A stretch of 64,000 nt of DNA, taken from contig JAFSMO010000021.1 of the NCBI GenBank assembly GCA_017447865.1, positions 47,469-111,468 of the forward strand. Reading direction: 5' to 3'. The notes under the pieces are model-generated. The model had not been told where the DNA came from. It was given only the letters and a program-made list of their open reading frames with translations, and did not search any database. The stretch is from Thermoguttaceae bacterium. Its GTDB lineage: Bacteria > Planctomycetota > Planctomycetia > Pirellulales > Thermoguttaceae. The position numbers and the translations under genes were made by a program. Below are positions 46,901-55,933 of this stretch, piece after piece (position 1 is the first letter of the stretch; each line of letters opens with the position of its first letter).

Positions 46901-47011
46901 GCAGACCGCACCCAAAAACAAAATTGCGGGGGCGCCAAGACGGAAAACGTTTTTGCGTGTTAATCGAAGGTGAAATTTTGCGTTGTTCGCTAATATGGAT
47001 TTCATTTTCAT
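43949..47011 (-). CDS. PEP-CTERM surface protein with two N-terminal beta domains (1020 aa)
   Basis: Starts MKMKSILANNAK with an extended n-region before the signal-peptide core (about 1-45); no good Shine-Dalgarno site is seen. Two similar domains (about 50-235 and 240-420) share VD(V)N, a (T/S)xxR pattern and phrases such as ITVTLGGLTVGKEYSLKIFS / FTTTLGNLSADTLYRLTVHS, so they are an internal duplication. A beta-helical PATR part follows (NTTGTLTLSGSNNYTGGTDIQAG), then FSPGNSVG, VPEPSAWLLLLLGAFGLVRIQRRKAFLQ. It is the third gene of the unit that starts at 55718 and directly precedes the subtilase pair. Confidence 0.84.
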   Translation of the reverse strand: MKMKSILANNAKFHLRLTRKNVFRLGAPAILFLGAVCVFSAVSLADTVYVPFVRVDVNGYDNSANKSNSGTLPGYNTMNFANATLTSTVTVNPGITVTVDRVSTSKNRDRNHASGDAVTNDFIFEQTTDAPITVTLGGLTVGKEYSLKIFSQDITANNGTHGTWSITHAGATSEIGVKTNSVYNATSNPSLKTTDSDTYLAYTFTAQDSTAVLTGLATDRFIFLNGIDLSEAYDPASGYTRFDVNSNHKDGTESRIMSPRSTELYVENGAAASSATATAPSGITMTVTSDSVLNSRTRKYTNATADMNLYNDFVFSSAKVPFTTTLGNLSADTLYRLTVHSIDPSGDQSAGLWTMTNASGQTLFSYKHTVTFSDPSTWYFSQYIKPGTSSASLLAELNGKTYTMLNGLELQAINAETSDYTWSGGRAQWLLDGRWVKKDGTSGTPAAGDVCYVTSSDATAMNTDYWLETTTTPFEGTLVMATGSRLLLKSNATANDLILDGGFMHHGVQNTTYSLGGSLFVASDSTIDLDDSGTRTLTLNSVLTGSGNLNLLGGAAANSIVVFTSESPNYFGSVVPTKATIKLQGANATLGGGTLNLPSDSKLELAGANRGLHGITALTGNGPISVTSTSRFDLGTSEAQTYSGTISIAANQSLHFGYTTTSADCASDVYLPSATVSMASGSTLGLIHQGNSAAVTHLVIGTLNGTGTVRASGYVNANTTNYATLTVGQGEFSGVIGGVNASQRKLGLIKNTTGTLTLSGSNNYTGGTDIQAGKILLTGSGALGTGPVTISEAGTLEIDVAGSAEKTMAFASTSKMTSTGKILKTGAGTLKIDAAQNSFDATTLTVQTGRLDMKEYLTGRLEINNGAEFSPGNSVGKLTVNGSLALGQLTATGDPAKIIMEIGGSASDQNDELLITGDLELNNGQIYLELADGSSLNPGATFTAIFSAGNSETLAPTFIDNYVIAPAYLANLNYERLDSGLYAITGILDANAVPEPSAWLLLLLGAFGLVRIQRRKAFLQ

Positions 47012-47072
47012 CGTTCAATTTCAAAATTTATCATAGTAATCGGGAGCGATGCTGAAAACGCCGTCCCCGCTT

Positions 47073-50000
47073 TTATTGACGTTTACGCCAGTACAGCAGC
47101 CCAAACGTACCGAGCAAAAGCAGGAGCCACGCCGACGGTTCCGGCAAGGCGTTCGAGTCAGCGATGCCGGTAATGGCGTACCCGTCACCGTACGGCACGT
47201 ATGCCAGGTTGGTGAAGTAATACGAAACGACGTGATCATTGATGAAGTTCTCGCTGATCGAGGCGCTGTTGCTGCCCGAGAAAACCGCGGTGAACTCACC
47301 GCCGGGCTGCAGGTCGCAGGCGTCCGCAAAGGTCAGGTAGATCTTGCCGTCACCCAGGTTCAAATCTCCCGTGGCGACCAGCATGTCGTTCTGGTTCGGG
47401 GCCGAGCCGCCGATCTCCAGGATGACCGACGCGCCGTCCGTGAGCGTGAACGCGCCGCCGACTTCCGCCGTGCCAACCGAGTTGCCGGGGGAGAAGACCG
47501 CGCCGCTGATCGTCAGCCCGCACGTGGAGCTGCCCTTCAGGTCCAGACGCCCGCCCGTGAAGGTCAGGCTGGAGGCATCGATTGTCCCGTTCACCTTCAG
47601 CGTGCCTTCGCCGCTCTTCGTGATTCCCGCGGCCGTGATCGAACCGGTGAATTTCGTGTCATCGGTGTTGATGAGCACCAGATCCTTGCCCGCGGCGTTA
47701 ATGTTCGCGGCTTGGGTCTCACTTCCGCCGGAGAGGTTATACAGCGTTCCGCCCTCGGTCAAGCCCAGCGTTCCCGCCTCGACGGTCGTCGCGCCGGTGT
47801 AGGTATGTGCCTGCGTCAGAGTCAGCGTCCCAGCGCCGGCCTTGGTGAAGCCGCCCTCGCCCGAGATCGCACATTCCCAAGCGGTGGTCTGGTCTTCCGC
47901 GACGTTGATGGTCAGCGTTTTGCCGCCGTCGATGGAGGTCGAACCGAAGGTCACCGAGCTAAACCCACCCACGTCGATCATCGAATCCGCCGTCACGTGG
48001 ATCGTGTTGGCCGAGACGAATTCGCCGGTCGTTACAACAGTTGGCTCTACGACGTCGGGACCGACGTTCCATTTGGTCGCCAAGTATTTGGAAACCGCTT
48101 GAACCTGCTCGTCCGTCAGGGCTTCCGTATAAACCAGGATCTCCGCAATGTCGCCGCGCCAGCCTCGGGCAGCGGTCAAATTGGTGCGTTCCCGGCTGAT
48201 CGCGGAAACGGGAACGGTTCCCGTCGCCTGGATGGAAAGCACGTTCCAGCCTGTACCAATATTCGCATCGGCATGAGCAACGGCCGTACCATTTAACGAC
48301 GTCACGCCGCTGGTTTTGATATTGCCGTCGAGATGGCTCGTATTCCAAAGTACCGTGCCTGCGCCGCGATGGAAGCAGTACGGATTATGGCCGTTTACCG
48401 AGCCGTTGCTGTTGTTTCCAAACAAAAAGCTGTAGTCGCTGGGAGACGTGTTTCCGTTGTCCGACATCACGGCAAAAAACGTTTGTCCGTTCACGACCGA
48501 CGCCATGTTGTAGTACGCGGTTCCGTTTGCCGGGAACGTCATGACATTCAGGCCGTTTTGCCCCCCTTCCGTCACGCAGGCGTGCGAGGTGCTGCCGCCG
48601 TAACCCTGGAAAGTCAAACTGTTGCTGGGGTTCGCCAGGTTTTTCCACGTCGTGATCGAGGACGAATTGTCGAAACTGCTTGCGTCGGATGCGTCCAAAT
48701 GAACCGCCAGGCTGGAAATTTGCGGCAGCGCAGGCGCTGTAAACTCTTCGTAGGAATTGATCGACATCGTACCGCCGTTGAGCGTAATGGCCGCCTGTTC
48801 CGCCACGTTGGCGCCGCTGATCGCCGCGTTGCCGCCCGAGAAGGTGAATTTCGCGGTGTTGCCCTGCCGGAACGACTCCGTGACGGTGACCGGCTTCGCG
48901 GCAGAAACGTTGACGCTTGCGCCGGGCTTCACCTCAAAACTGGCGGCAGAAACCGTCGCGCCGGACAAATCGTAAGTGCTGTTTGTCTCGACCGCAAGCG
49001 TTTTCACGCCCGTCATCGTCCCCGAGAAGGCGGAACCCGCAGGACTGACCAGCGTCACGTTTTTGTTGCTGACGGTGACGGATCCAGAGCCGGACAGATT
49101 GCGGAAGGTCTGGTCTTCGGACGCGGTAATTGCCGCATTATTGACCACCGCGCTTGAATGGGCGATGGCGTCTTCTCGTGTCAGATCCAACGTTCCGCCA
49201 GAAACGGTCGTCGTGCCTGAATACGCCGTGACGCCCGAGAGCGTCAGCTTCCCTGCGCCGGTCTTGGTCAAGGTCCCCGAGCCGATGCGAATGTTGCCCG
49301 CGTACGACGTATTGTTCTCATTGCTGAGGATCAGGTTTTTATCCGTTCCCGTAATTTCAGAAGCCGCGGTGGTGCCGGAAAGGTCGTTGAGTTGCATCGC
49401 GTCCGAGCCGGTATAACTCGTGAAATTGAGCTTCCCGTTGACAGTCGCTGCGCGAGAATTAACCAGATTGGCGTCCGCTCCGGACAGGTTCATCGTTGTG
49501 CCGGCATTGATGGTCGTCGCCCCGGTATAAGACAAAGCGCCGGAGAACGTATGGGTGTTGGAAACGATTCTTAACCCCAACTTTCCGCCGGAAGTTCCGT
49601 CTGAAATGGCGCCGGTATATGTCCCCGCGCTTGCGTTCTTCGTTACCGTTGTTCCGTCGGTTTTGCCGTTGATAAATAAAGTCGTTTCCCCGCTGGCGGC
49701 GCCGGAAGTGATCGAGCCGGAAATCGTTCGGGCGCCGTCGAATCCAATGTTCGCATTTGCCGCGACGGCAATATTTCCGCTGACTGTGCTGGCGATACGC
49801 AAAGAGCCGCGGTTTTCGCTGTTGCCGTTGCCGGCGATCTGAACGTTGCCTTTGAACTCCGAGCCGGAAATGAAAATCGAGGTCCCGCTGTTGACTTTAA
49901 GGTTAAAATCTTCAAACGTTTGGGTATTCGTATAGACTTTATTGCTGCTGGCGCCTCCTTCCTGGACCAACGAGATCACGCCGGTAAAGTGGTCGTTGAC

Positions 50001-51404
50001 GAGGTTCGCCAGCTGCGTATCGCTGTTTCCGCTGGCCAGCCGCAGTTCCAGATCGCCCGAGCCGGACAGATTTACCACGTTCAACTTTTTGTTTGTTCCA
50101 TTCATCAACACGGAAACCTTGCCGCCGTTGATGGCCATGTCTCCCGTGGTGGAAAACGCGCCGTCGAGCTTGACCGTGTTGGTTCCGTTTTTGATGATCG
50201 CTCCCTCCCCGGAAATGGCGTTGGTGAGGGTTTTGTCCGCGCTGTAATTGAATTTCAGCGTCGTGCCGGCAGCGACCGAAGCTGCACCGGTTCCCAGCGT
50301 ACCGTTGCCGGTCAGTTCGAGCGTACCGCCGGAAATCGTCGTCGCGCCGGTGTAGGTGTTCGCGCCTGAAAGCGTCAGTGTGCCCGCGCCGGTTTTGGTC
50401 AAAGCGCCAACGCCGGCGATGACGGACGGGATGGTGATCGTTTTGCCCTCGTCAGCGTTAAACGTGGTCACGCCGCCCTCAACGTCCGCGGTATCCGTGG
50501 CAGAACGGCCGGTCAGGGTAATAGTCAGATTGCTTCCCCAGGTTTGAGTTGCCGTGGCGTTGATGGTCCCCTGCCCCAAATAGACTTCCGCGGACGCTGG
50601 ACCGGAAGCGTTTCTCTTGTTGCGCACAACGCCGCCGTCTCCGATATTAAACGTTCCACCTGTAAGCGTGAAAACTCCTCTGCCGTCTTTGCTATTTGAA
50701 ATACTAAGACCTTTCAAACTGACCTCGCCACCGCTGATATTCATCTCGGCGCGACCGTCCCAAGCAAGATAAGTGGTCGTATTGGGAATGCTCAACGATC
50801 CGCCGGAAATATTATATCTGGACGGATAGCCCGTGTTGGGCCAGTGCCCGATGCGGACGTCGGTAGCGCCGCTGGTGGTGAAGGAGACCGTTCCCCCGGT
50901 TTGAGTAATGTTGCCCTGGGCGTTTTTCGCTTCGTTGATCCAGACTTTACCGGAAACGCTCAACGCAGCGCTGTCTGTAATATCCAAATTGGTTGTCATA
51001 ACATTGGCAACATGCAATTCGGCCAGGGTCATGGAACCGTTGAGCGTCATTTTTGCGCCGTTGGCGGAACCATTGTTGACATAAAGCGCGTTGAAGGAAT
51101 TGACGGTCCCCGAACCGAAAACGACGTCCGCCCCGTTCTGGGTAAAATTCCCCGTGGAAACGATGTTGCCGGTGAACGTAATCGTCTGCCCGGACGTTGG
51201 TGTCGCCGTCAGACTGATGGTGGCATCCACGTCCTCCGAAAAGGTTCCGTCGCCTGTGAACGTTCCCGCCTCGCTGTCGTAAGTCACCTCCGCCATCGAG
51301 GAGGCAGCCAGAACCAAAAGCCCTAAAACAAAACTAGCCAACCGGCCGCGGATGAAAATGCGGGGGGCGGAAAGGTTTGCGCTGTTGGTGACGTGAGTTT
51401 TCAT
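47073..51404 (-). CDS. PATR PEP-CTERM surface protein with embedded LamG-like domain (1443 aa)
   Basis: Starts MKTHVTNSANLS with an extended n-region and signal peptide (about 1-38); AAGG lies upstream. The first 340 residues are homologous to the protein at 36479-39649 (GHWPNTGYPSRYNISGG). Several PATR repeats follow (KTGAGTLTLSGANTYTGAT and variants). Residues about 895-1112 form a LamG/concanavalin-like domain (AVHLDASDASSFDN to AEILVYTEALTDEQ). The end is FSPGNSVG, LPEPSAWLLLLLGTFGLLYW and RKRQ. It is the second gene of the unit from 55718, 51 bases after the first. Confidence 0.85.
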   Translation of the reverse strand: MKTHVTNSANLSAPRIFIRGRLASFVLGLLVLAASSMAEVTYDSEAGTFTGDGTFSEDVDATISLTATPTSGQTITFTGNIVSTGNFTQNGADVVFGSGTVNSFNALYVNNGSANGAKMTLNGSMTLAELHVANVMTTNLDITDSAALSVSGKVWINEAKNAQGNITQTGGTVSFTTSGATDVRIGHWPNTGYPSRYNISGGSLSIPNTTTYLAWDGRAEMNISGGEVSLKGLSISNSKDGRGVFTLTGGTFNIGDGGVVRNKRNASGPASAEVYLGQGTINATATQTWGSNLTITLTGRSATDTADVEGGVTTFNADEGKTITIPSVIAGVGALTKTGAGTLTLSGANTYTGATTISGGTLELTGNGTLGTGAASVAAGTTLKFNYSADKTLTNAISGEGAIIKNGTNTVKLDGAFSTTGDMAINGGKVSVLMNGTNKKLNVVNLSGSGDLELRLASGNSDTQLANLVNDHFTGVISLVQEGGASSNKVYTNTQTFEDFNLKVNSGTSIFISGSEFKGNVQIAGNGNSENRGSLRIASTVSGNIAVAANANIGFDGARTISGSITSGAASGETTLFINGKTDGTTVTKNASAGTYTGAISDGTSGGKLGLRIVSNTHTFSGALSYTGATTINAGTTMNLSGADANLVNSRAATVNGKLNFTSYTGSDAMQLNDLSGTTAASEITGTDKNLILSNENNTSYAGNIRIGSGTLTKTGAGKLTLSGVTAYSGTTTVSGGTLDLTREDAIAHSSAVVNNAAITASEDQTFRNLSGSGSVTVSNKNVTLVSPAGSAFSGTMTGVKTLAVETNSTYDLSGATVSAASFEVKPGASVNVSAAKPVTVTESFRQGNTAKFTFSGGNAAISGANVAEQAAITLNGGTMSINSYEEFTAPALPQISSLAVHLDASDASSFDNSSSITTWKNLANPSNSLTFQGYGGSTSHACVTEGGQNGLNVMTFPANGTAYYNMASVVNGQTFFAVMSDNGNTSPSDYSFLFGNNSNGSVNGHNPYCFHRGAGTVLWNTSHLDGNIKTSGVTSLNGTAVAHADANIGTGWNVLSIQATGTVPVSAISRERTNLTAARGWRGDIAEILVYTEALTDEQVQAVSKYLATKWNVGPDVVEPTVVTTGEFVSANTIHVTADSMIDVGGFSSVTFGSTSIDGGKTLTINVAEDQTTAWECAISGEGGFTKAGAGTLTLTQAHTYTGATTVEAGTLGLTEGGTLYNLSGGSETQAANINAAGKDLVLINTDDTKFTGSITAAGITKSGEGTLKVNGTIDASSLTFTGGRLDLKGSSTCGLTISGAVFSPGNSVGTAEVGGAFTLTDGASVILEIGGSAPNQNDMLVATGDLNLGDGKIYLTFADACDLQPGGEFTAVFSGSNSASISENFINDHVVSYYFTNLAYVPYGDGYAITGIADSNALPEPSAWLLLLLGTFGLLYWRKRQ

Positions 51405-51455
51405 TTTGTTACCTTATTTGAAAATCAGGAATGATTGGCAGTTCTGAAGGAAATC

Positions 51456-54400
51456 TTACTTGCGTTTACGCCAGTACATCAGCCCGAAGGCGCCGAGGAG
51501 GAGCAGGAGCCAGGTGGCGGGTTCCGGAATGGCGTTCGCGTCGAGCGTGCCCCTGATGACGAAAGTCCCGCCAGACAGCGGCTCGTAGACCAAATCCGTG
51601 AAGACCGAGGAGCGGATGTAGGTGGTTATAAAATCATCCTCCTTGAGCTGGGCGCTGTTGTTGGCCGACAGGATCATGGAGAACTCGTCGCCGGGATTCA
51701 GTTCGCAGGCGTCCGCCAGGGTCAGGTAGATCTTGCCGTTCGTCAGTTTCAGGTCGCCGGTCACGATGAGCGCGTCGTTCTTGTCGGCTGTGGCACCGCC
51801 GATCTCCATGATCAGCTGCGCGTAGTCGCCGCCGCCGGCTTCGCCAAGCGTCAGGTCGCCGGTGAGATTCAGCGTCCCGACCGAGTTGCCGGGCGAAAAT
51901 GCCGCGCCGTTATTGACCGCCAGCTTGCCCGTGAAGTACTCTTTCATGTCGAGGCGGCCTTCCTTAACGACGAGGCTCGTCACGTCCATCGTGCTCTGGG
52001 CGGCGTTGATTTTCAGCGTGCCGTCACCGGTTTTGACGATCTGCCCCGTGCCGGTCACTTTGTTGGCGGTTCCGACCGCCACGGTCTTCGCCGGGCCGCT
52101 GGTGACGTTAAATTCGAGGGTCCCGTTTTCATTGACCGTCACCTTCCCCGATCCCAGCGTGCCGGCGCCGGTGAGTTTAAGAACACCGCCGGAAACCGTC
52201 GTCCCGCCGTCATAAGTATTGGCGGCAGTCAGCTCCATGGTCCCCGCGCCTGTCTTGGTCAGCGAGTTATTTGCCACAACGCTCTCGCTCTTGTTGCCCA
52301 AAATCACGTTGACGACCAGGTCGGAGGCGTCGCTTTTGGTAATATCATCGACGTCGAGCGCCGCGCTGTCGAGGACAAAAATCACGCCGTCGGCGCCGTT
52401 GAACCGGACCGGGCTTTCCGCCGTTTCGCCGTCGCCGGCAAAGGAGACCGTATTCGGACCCATGAGCCAGAACGAGCGGTAAACGTCGCGGTTGTTATTG
52501 CCGTACACCTCGGCGCCGTTCTGGAACGTCGCATTATACAACGGGTTGTTGTTCGTCCCGGATAGTTTGCCGCCGTTGAGGATCAACCGGACGCTGTTCT
52601 CGTTGAAATTGGACTTGGCGCAGCCGCCGAGAATATCATTCGTCCCCAAAACCAGTTCCGCTCCGGCGTTCACGGTGATGGTTCTGCCGCCGGTCGTGGT
52701 AAACGCGCCGAGATCCGTCGTGGAGTAGCTGGCATGAGCGGTCGTCGTTTTTACTGTACCGCCGTTGATTGTTACGTTGCCGGTAAAGTTGCTGGTGTTA
52801 TTCGTAAACGTCTGCGTCCCCGCGCCGCTGGCGTTGATGATCAGTTCGACGTTGCTTTCGATGGTTCCAGCGTACGACAGATTCTGGGAGGTAATATCGA
52901 ACGTTACCGTCGATTTGTTGGCGGTAGTATTGTAAATCCTCCCCTTTTTGTTGTTCGCGCCATCGTCCACAACCCCTTTGAATTTCTGGCTGAAGCCGTT
53001 CATGTCGAGGTAGCCGTAGTTGTACAGAACGCCAGCATTCGCGCCAAGGGGCTGTTCCGCCGCCAGCTTCGTTTGACCTCTGGATGACGTGCTTGCCCAA
53101 CCGGTTTGGAAGGGACCAGTAAACGCATCGTTGTCCGAGTGGGTTTGAAGAATCAGCCAGCCGGAGTCGGAAACCTGCTTCAGTTTGGCGGAGCCGGTCA
53201 CGTTGCCGGTGAGGGTGATGTTCTTTTTCCAACCGGTTTTGAAGCCGGTTTCGGACATAACGTTCAAATCGTTTGTGATCGTGAGGTTATTGTTGTTGTT
53301 CTGAATCGTTCCGCCGTTGAGGTTGATCACCTTGCTGCCAATATATGCCGAGCAGTCTGACGAGTCTGTATTAGCCTTGCCAATTCGCATGTTGCCTTTG
53401 ACAAGTAACGACCCTTGGTAATTGCTCCCATTGCCGGCAAATATAAGCCAGCCGGAGTCGCTGCCAACGGTCAGTGACGCGCTGCCTTTTAACGCGCCGG
53501 TGTGGGTCAGCGACAGTTTCCAGCCCGCCTGCATGGTCGAACCGTCCTTGGTAATTGTCAAATCGGAAGCCAGAGTAGCATCGTTATTGTTGTTTAATAT
53601 TGAACCGCCGTTGAAATCGATTCCGGTGGTGGTGTTAAAGTTTGTTCCAACGCGAATGTATCCGCCGTCCAGCTTAATGGAACCAGAACCCGTCCAGGAA
53701 CCGTTGCAGGCGACAAATCCGGAACCGGCAGATTCAAACACCAGGTTGCCGTCAACGCGGACCGCCCCGCCGGACGCCGTGATGGAAGCGCCGCGCTTGA
53801 CGGTAATGGTATTTCCCTCCGTCCCCAGTACGAGCGTACCGCCGGTCGCCGTCATGGCCGAAACCGGAAGCGTGTCACAGGAGAACTGGAGCGTTCCCGC
53901 CTCGACAGTCGTCGCGCCGGTGTAGGTGCTGTTCGCCGTCAATTCCATTGTTCCGCCGCCCGTGATGGTCAGGCCACTGGTTCCCGAAATGGCCGCGGTT
54001 TGGGTAAACGTCGCGCCAGGTTCGATGCCGATCGTCGTGTCGCCGGTGAGCGTAATGGGAGCCGCGCCCTTCAGGCTCTGTTTGAATAAAAGCGCCCCGG
54101 TGCCGTCACTTCCCGAGCCTTCAACCTGGAACGACGTCAATTCCCGGATGCCGTTGGCTGTGGTCGTGGAATTGAAAACCAGCTGCCCCGTTCCGGAGAT
54201 GGAAAGATTGCCGGAGTTGGCGCCGCCTGTGCCGTAGATGGCGCCGGTAACTTCCACGACACCACCCGTGATGGTCAGTTTGGCGGCTTCGCCCGCGCCG
54301 GCACGCCCGATCTGGAAGTTAGTCGCCGTGACTTTCCCGCCGGAAACGGTCATTTGCCCCGTGGAATTGGCTTCGATCGCGATACGGATCGCCCCGTTCA

Positions 54401-55718
54401 CGTTCATTTCCCCGCCGGAAATCTCCATTGAGCCGATTTCATTGGCATGGTACGCAAGACCTATATTGTCGCCGGAATTGAACGTCCCGCCCGTCTGGAT
54501 AAACTTGGCTTCTCCGCCGCCGGCGTAACTGACGTACGTGTATCCGCTTGTGGTCACCGTACCGTCGTTAAGAACGAACTCGCCGTTCCCGCCCTCGAAT
54601 CCGATGATCAAAGAGCTGACAATACTATTGTGTGTCTTTCCGCTGAAAACGTTGTCGCCGCCGTTGATCGTCAGCCGGGCGACGCCGTCGTTACTGTGCC
54701 CGACATAAACGCAGCCCGTGGCGGTTAAAGAGCCGTCAGCGCCGATAACAGCTTCGCCATTGAAAGTTCTCGAATCGGATGTAAGCGTATGGTTGATTTC
54801 GACGTTGGCGTCCACGCCTGGAACGACGCCGCCCGCCCACGTTGAGGCGTCCGTATAAACACCCGCCTGGGCTGTTGTTGCAGACGAAGCCAAATTAATC
54901 TGGCTTGCCAACGACGTTCCGTTTTTCTGGGCCGTATAGATCTGATTGATTTCGTCAACCGACAGCGCGCGGTTCCAATATCCCGCTTCGTCAATACTCC
55001 CATTGAAATAATAAGTACCTGAGTTTTCAATGCCAATAAACCAATAATTAAAGTTGCTCAAAAGAGAGTCAATACTACTTGTATTTCCAGTGCCTTTAAG
55101 TTGAAGATCGCCATTTGCTGTCCCGTAATACAAATTCGCCTGATTCGTCGATAAATCTGCGGTAATTGCAACAAACTGCCACTCGCCAACGACTGAAGGA
55201 ACGCTGGGATCGGGAGTGATGTTGACTGCATCTGTACCGTCGCCAAAGTTATAGCGCAGACCGCCGGCGCCAGAGTTCTGAGCGTCTATAATAGCGCCGG
55301 GGTTCTTCCCTGATTTCCAGTCTTTGTTCGTTGTTAAGGGATGGCCTGCAGTATCGAATTTTGTGGGATTATACCAGCATAGAAAGGTCATTTTCCCATC
55401 TTTGCCATCGGCAATGCCAAAAGCTGTTTTGTACGCGTCTTCCATCCGAACGTAACCTTTATCCTGGATTGAAACCGCTTGTCCGATAAAACCGTCATTC
55501 GTGAAGGAAATAGTTCCGGAGCCTATTGTCAAAGGTCTTCCAGAAGTTGACCCGGTAAGGTCGGCATAACTGTTTTCAAACCCGTAGCCGTGAATAAAGC
55601 CGTCGGCGATACCCTCCGCATTCGCAACAGAAAAACAAAACAGACCTAAAACAAAAAGACCTGACAGACCGCGCGTCAAAATGCGGGCGAAAAGGCTGTT
55701 TGTGATGGGTGATTTCAT
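51456..55718 (-). CDS. LamG + PATR PEP-CTERM surface protein (1420 aa)
   Basis: Starts MKSPITNSLFARILTRG, a signal peptide with the conserved extended n-region (about 1-34). A LamG-like domain (about 35-275; GYGFENSYADLTG, GSIDEAGYWNRALSVDEINQI) is followed by beta-helical repeats built on GGxxxSG and PATR motifs (GGGTMELTANSTYTGATTVEAG; KTGAGTMELTAANTYDGGTTVSGG). FSPGNSVG and IPEPATWLLLLLGAFGLMYWRKRK end the protein. It is the first gene of the five-gene unit (three PATR proteins plus two subtilases), driven by the palindromic promoter at 55801. Confidence 0.86.
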   Translation of the reverse strand: MKSPITNSLFARILTRGLSGLFVLGLFCFSVANAEGIADGFIHGYGFENSYADLTGSTSGRPLTIGSGTISFTNDGFIGQAVSIQDKGYVRMEDAYKTAFGIADGKDGKMTFLCWYNPTKFDTAGHPLTTNKDWKSGKNPGAIIDAQNSGAGGLRYNFGDGTDAVNITPDPSVPSVVGEWQFVAITADLSTNQANLYYGTANGDLQLKGTGNTSSIDSLLSNFNYWFIGIENSGTYYFNGSIDEAGYWNRALSVDEINQIYTAQKNGTSLASQINLASSATTAQAGVYTDASTWAGGVVPGVDANVEINHTLTSDSRTFNGEAVIGADGSLTATGCVYVGHSNDGVARLTINGGDNVFSGKTHNSIVSSLIIGFEGGNGEFVLNDGTVTTSGYTYVSYAGGGEAKFIQTGGTFNSGDNIGLAYHANEIGSMEISGGEMNVNGAIRIAIEANSTGQMTVSGGKVTATNFQIGRAGAGEAAKLTITGGVVEVTGAIYGTGGANSGNLSISGTGQLVFNSTTTANGIRELTSFQVEGSGSDGTGALLFKQSLKGAAPITLTGDTTIGIEPGATFTQTAAISGTSGLTITGGGTMELTANSTYTGATTVEAGTLQFSCDTLPVSAMTATGGTLVLGTEGNTITVKRGASITASGGAVRVDGNLVFESAGSGFVACNGSWTGSGSIKLDGGYIRVGTNFNTTTGIDFNGGSILNNNNDATLASDLTITKDGSTMQAGWKLSLTHTGALKGSASLTVGSDSGWLIFAGNGSNYQGSLLVKGNMRIGKANTDSSDCSAYIGSKVINLNGGTIQNNNNNLTITNDLNVMSETGFKTGWKKNITLTGNVTGSAKLKQVSDSGWLILQTHSDNDAFTGPFQTGWASTSSRGQTKLAAEQPLGANAGVLYNYGYLDMNGFSQKFKGVVDDGANNKKGRIYNTTANKSTVTFDITSQNLSYAGTIESNVELIINASGAGTQTFTNNTSNFTGNVTINGGTVKTTTAHASYSTTDLGAFTTTGGRTITVNAGAELVLGTNDILGGCAKSNFNENSVRLILNGGKLSGTNNNPLYNATFQNGAEVYGNNNRDVYRSFWLMGPNTVSFAGDGETAESPVRFNGADGVIFVLDSAALDVDDITKSDASDLVVNVILGNKSESVVANNSLTKTGAGTMELTAANTYDGGTTVSGGVLKLTGAGTLGSGKVTVNENGTLEFNVTSGPAKTVAVGTANKVTGTGQIVKTGDGTLKINAAQSTMDVTSLVVKEGRLDMKEYFTGKLAVNNGAAFSPGNSVGTLNLTGDLTLGEAGGGDYAQLIMEIGGATADKNDALIVTGDLKLTNGKIYLTLADACELNPGDEFSMILSANNSAQLKEDDFITTYIRSSVFTDLVYEPLSGGTFVIRGTLDANAIPEPATWLLLLLGAFGLMYWRKRK

Positions 55719-55800
55719 TTTATATTCTCACATTCAGGAACAGGAAAAATGCTTGCTCTCGGTGCCAGTGCAGACTGGTCCCCAAATAACTCAAATATTT

Positions 55801-55830
55801 ATTATACACCAAATTCCAGAAATTTTGAGT
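55801..55830 (-). promoter_or_regulatory. Shared palindromic promoter, copy 4 (55.7-40.0 kb unit)
   Basis: TATAAT (55801-55806, minus strand) is followed at the usual 3-base spacing by CAAATTCCAGAAATTTTG (55810-55827), the palindrome with two inserted bases in its right arm. CCTGAGAGGAAAAAAG (plus-strand sense, 55831 on) matches the flank of copy 2. Confidence 0.7.
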
Positions 55831-55866
55831 CCTGAGAGGAAAAAAGTCCCAAAAAAGGACAGAATT

Positions 55867-55909
55867 TTAAAAAATTTACGGGGACAACGCGCTCAAACGC
55901 CGTCCCCGT
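55867..55909 (-). terminator. Terminator of the PATR gene at 55934
   Basis: On the minus strand ACGGGGAC (55902-55909) and GTCCCCGT (55878-55885) form a perfect 8-bp stem, followed by AAATTTTTT. It lies 25 bases past the stop at 55934. A decayed copy of the same terminator lies at 62352-62388. Confidence 0.85.
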
Positions 55910-55933
55910 ATTTCAGGTCAAACCGGTTGCGGA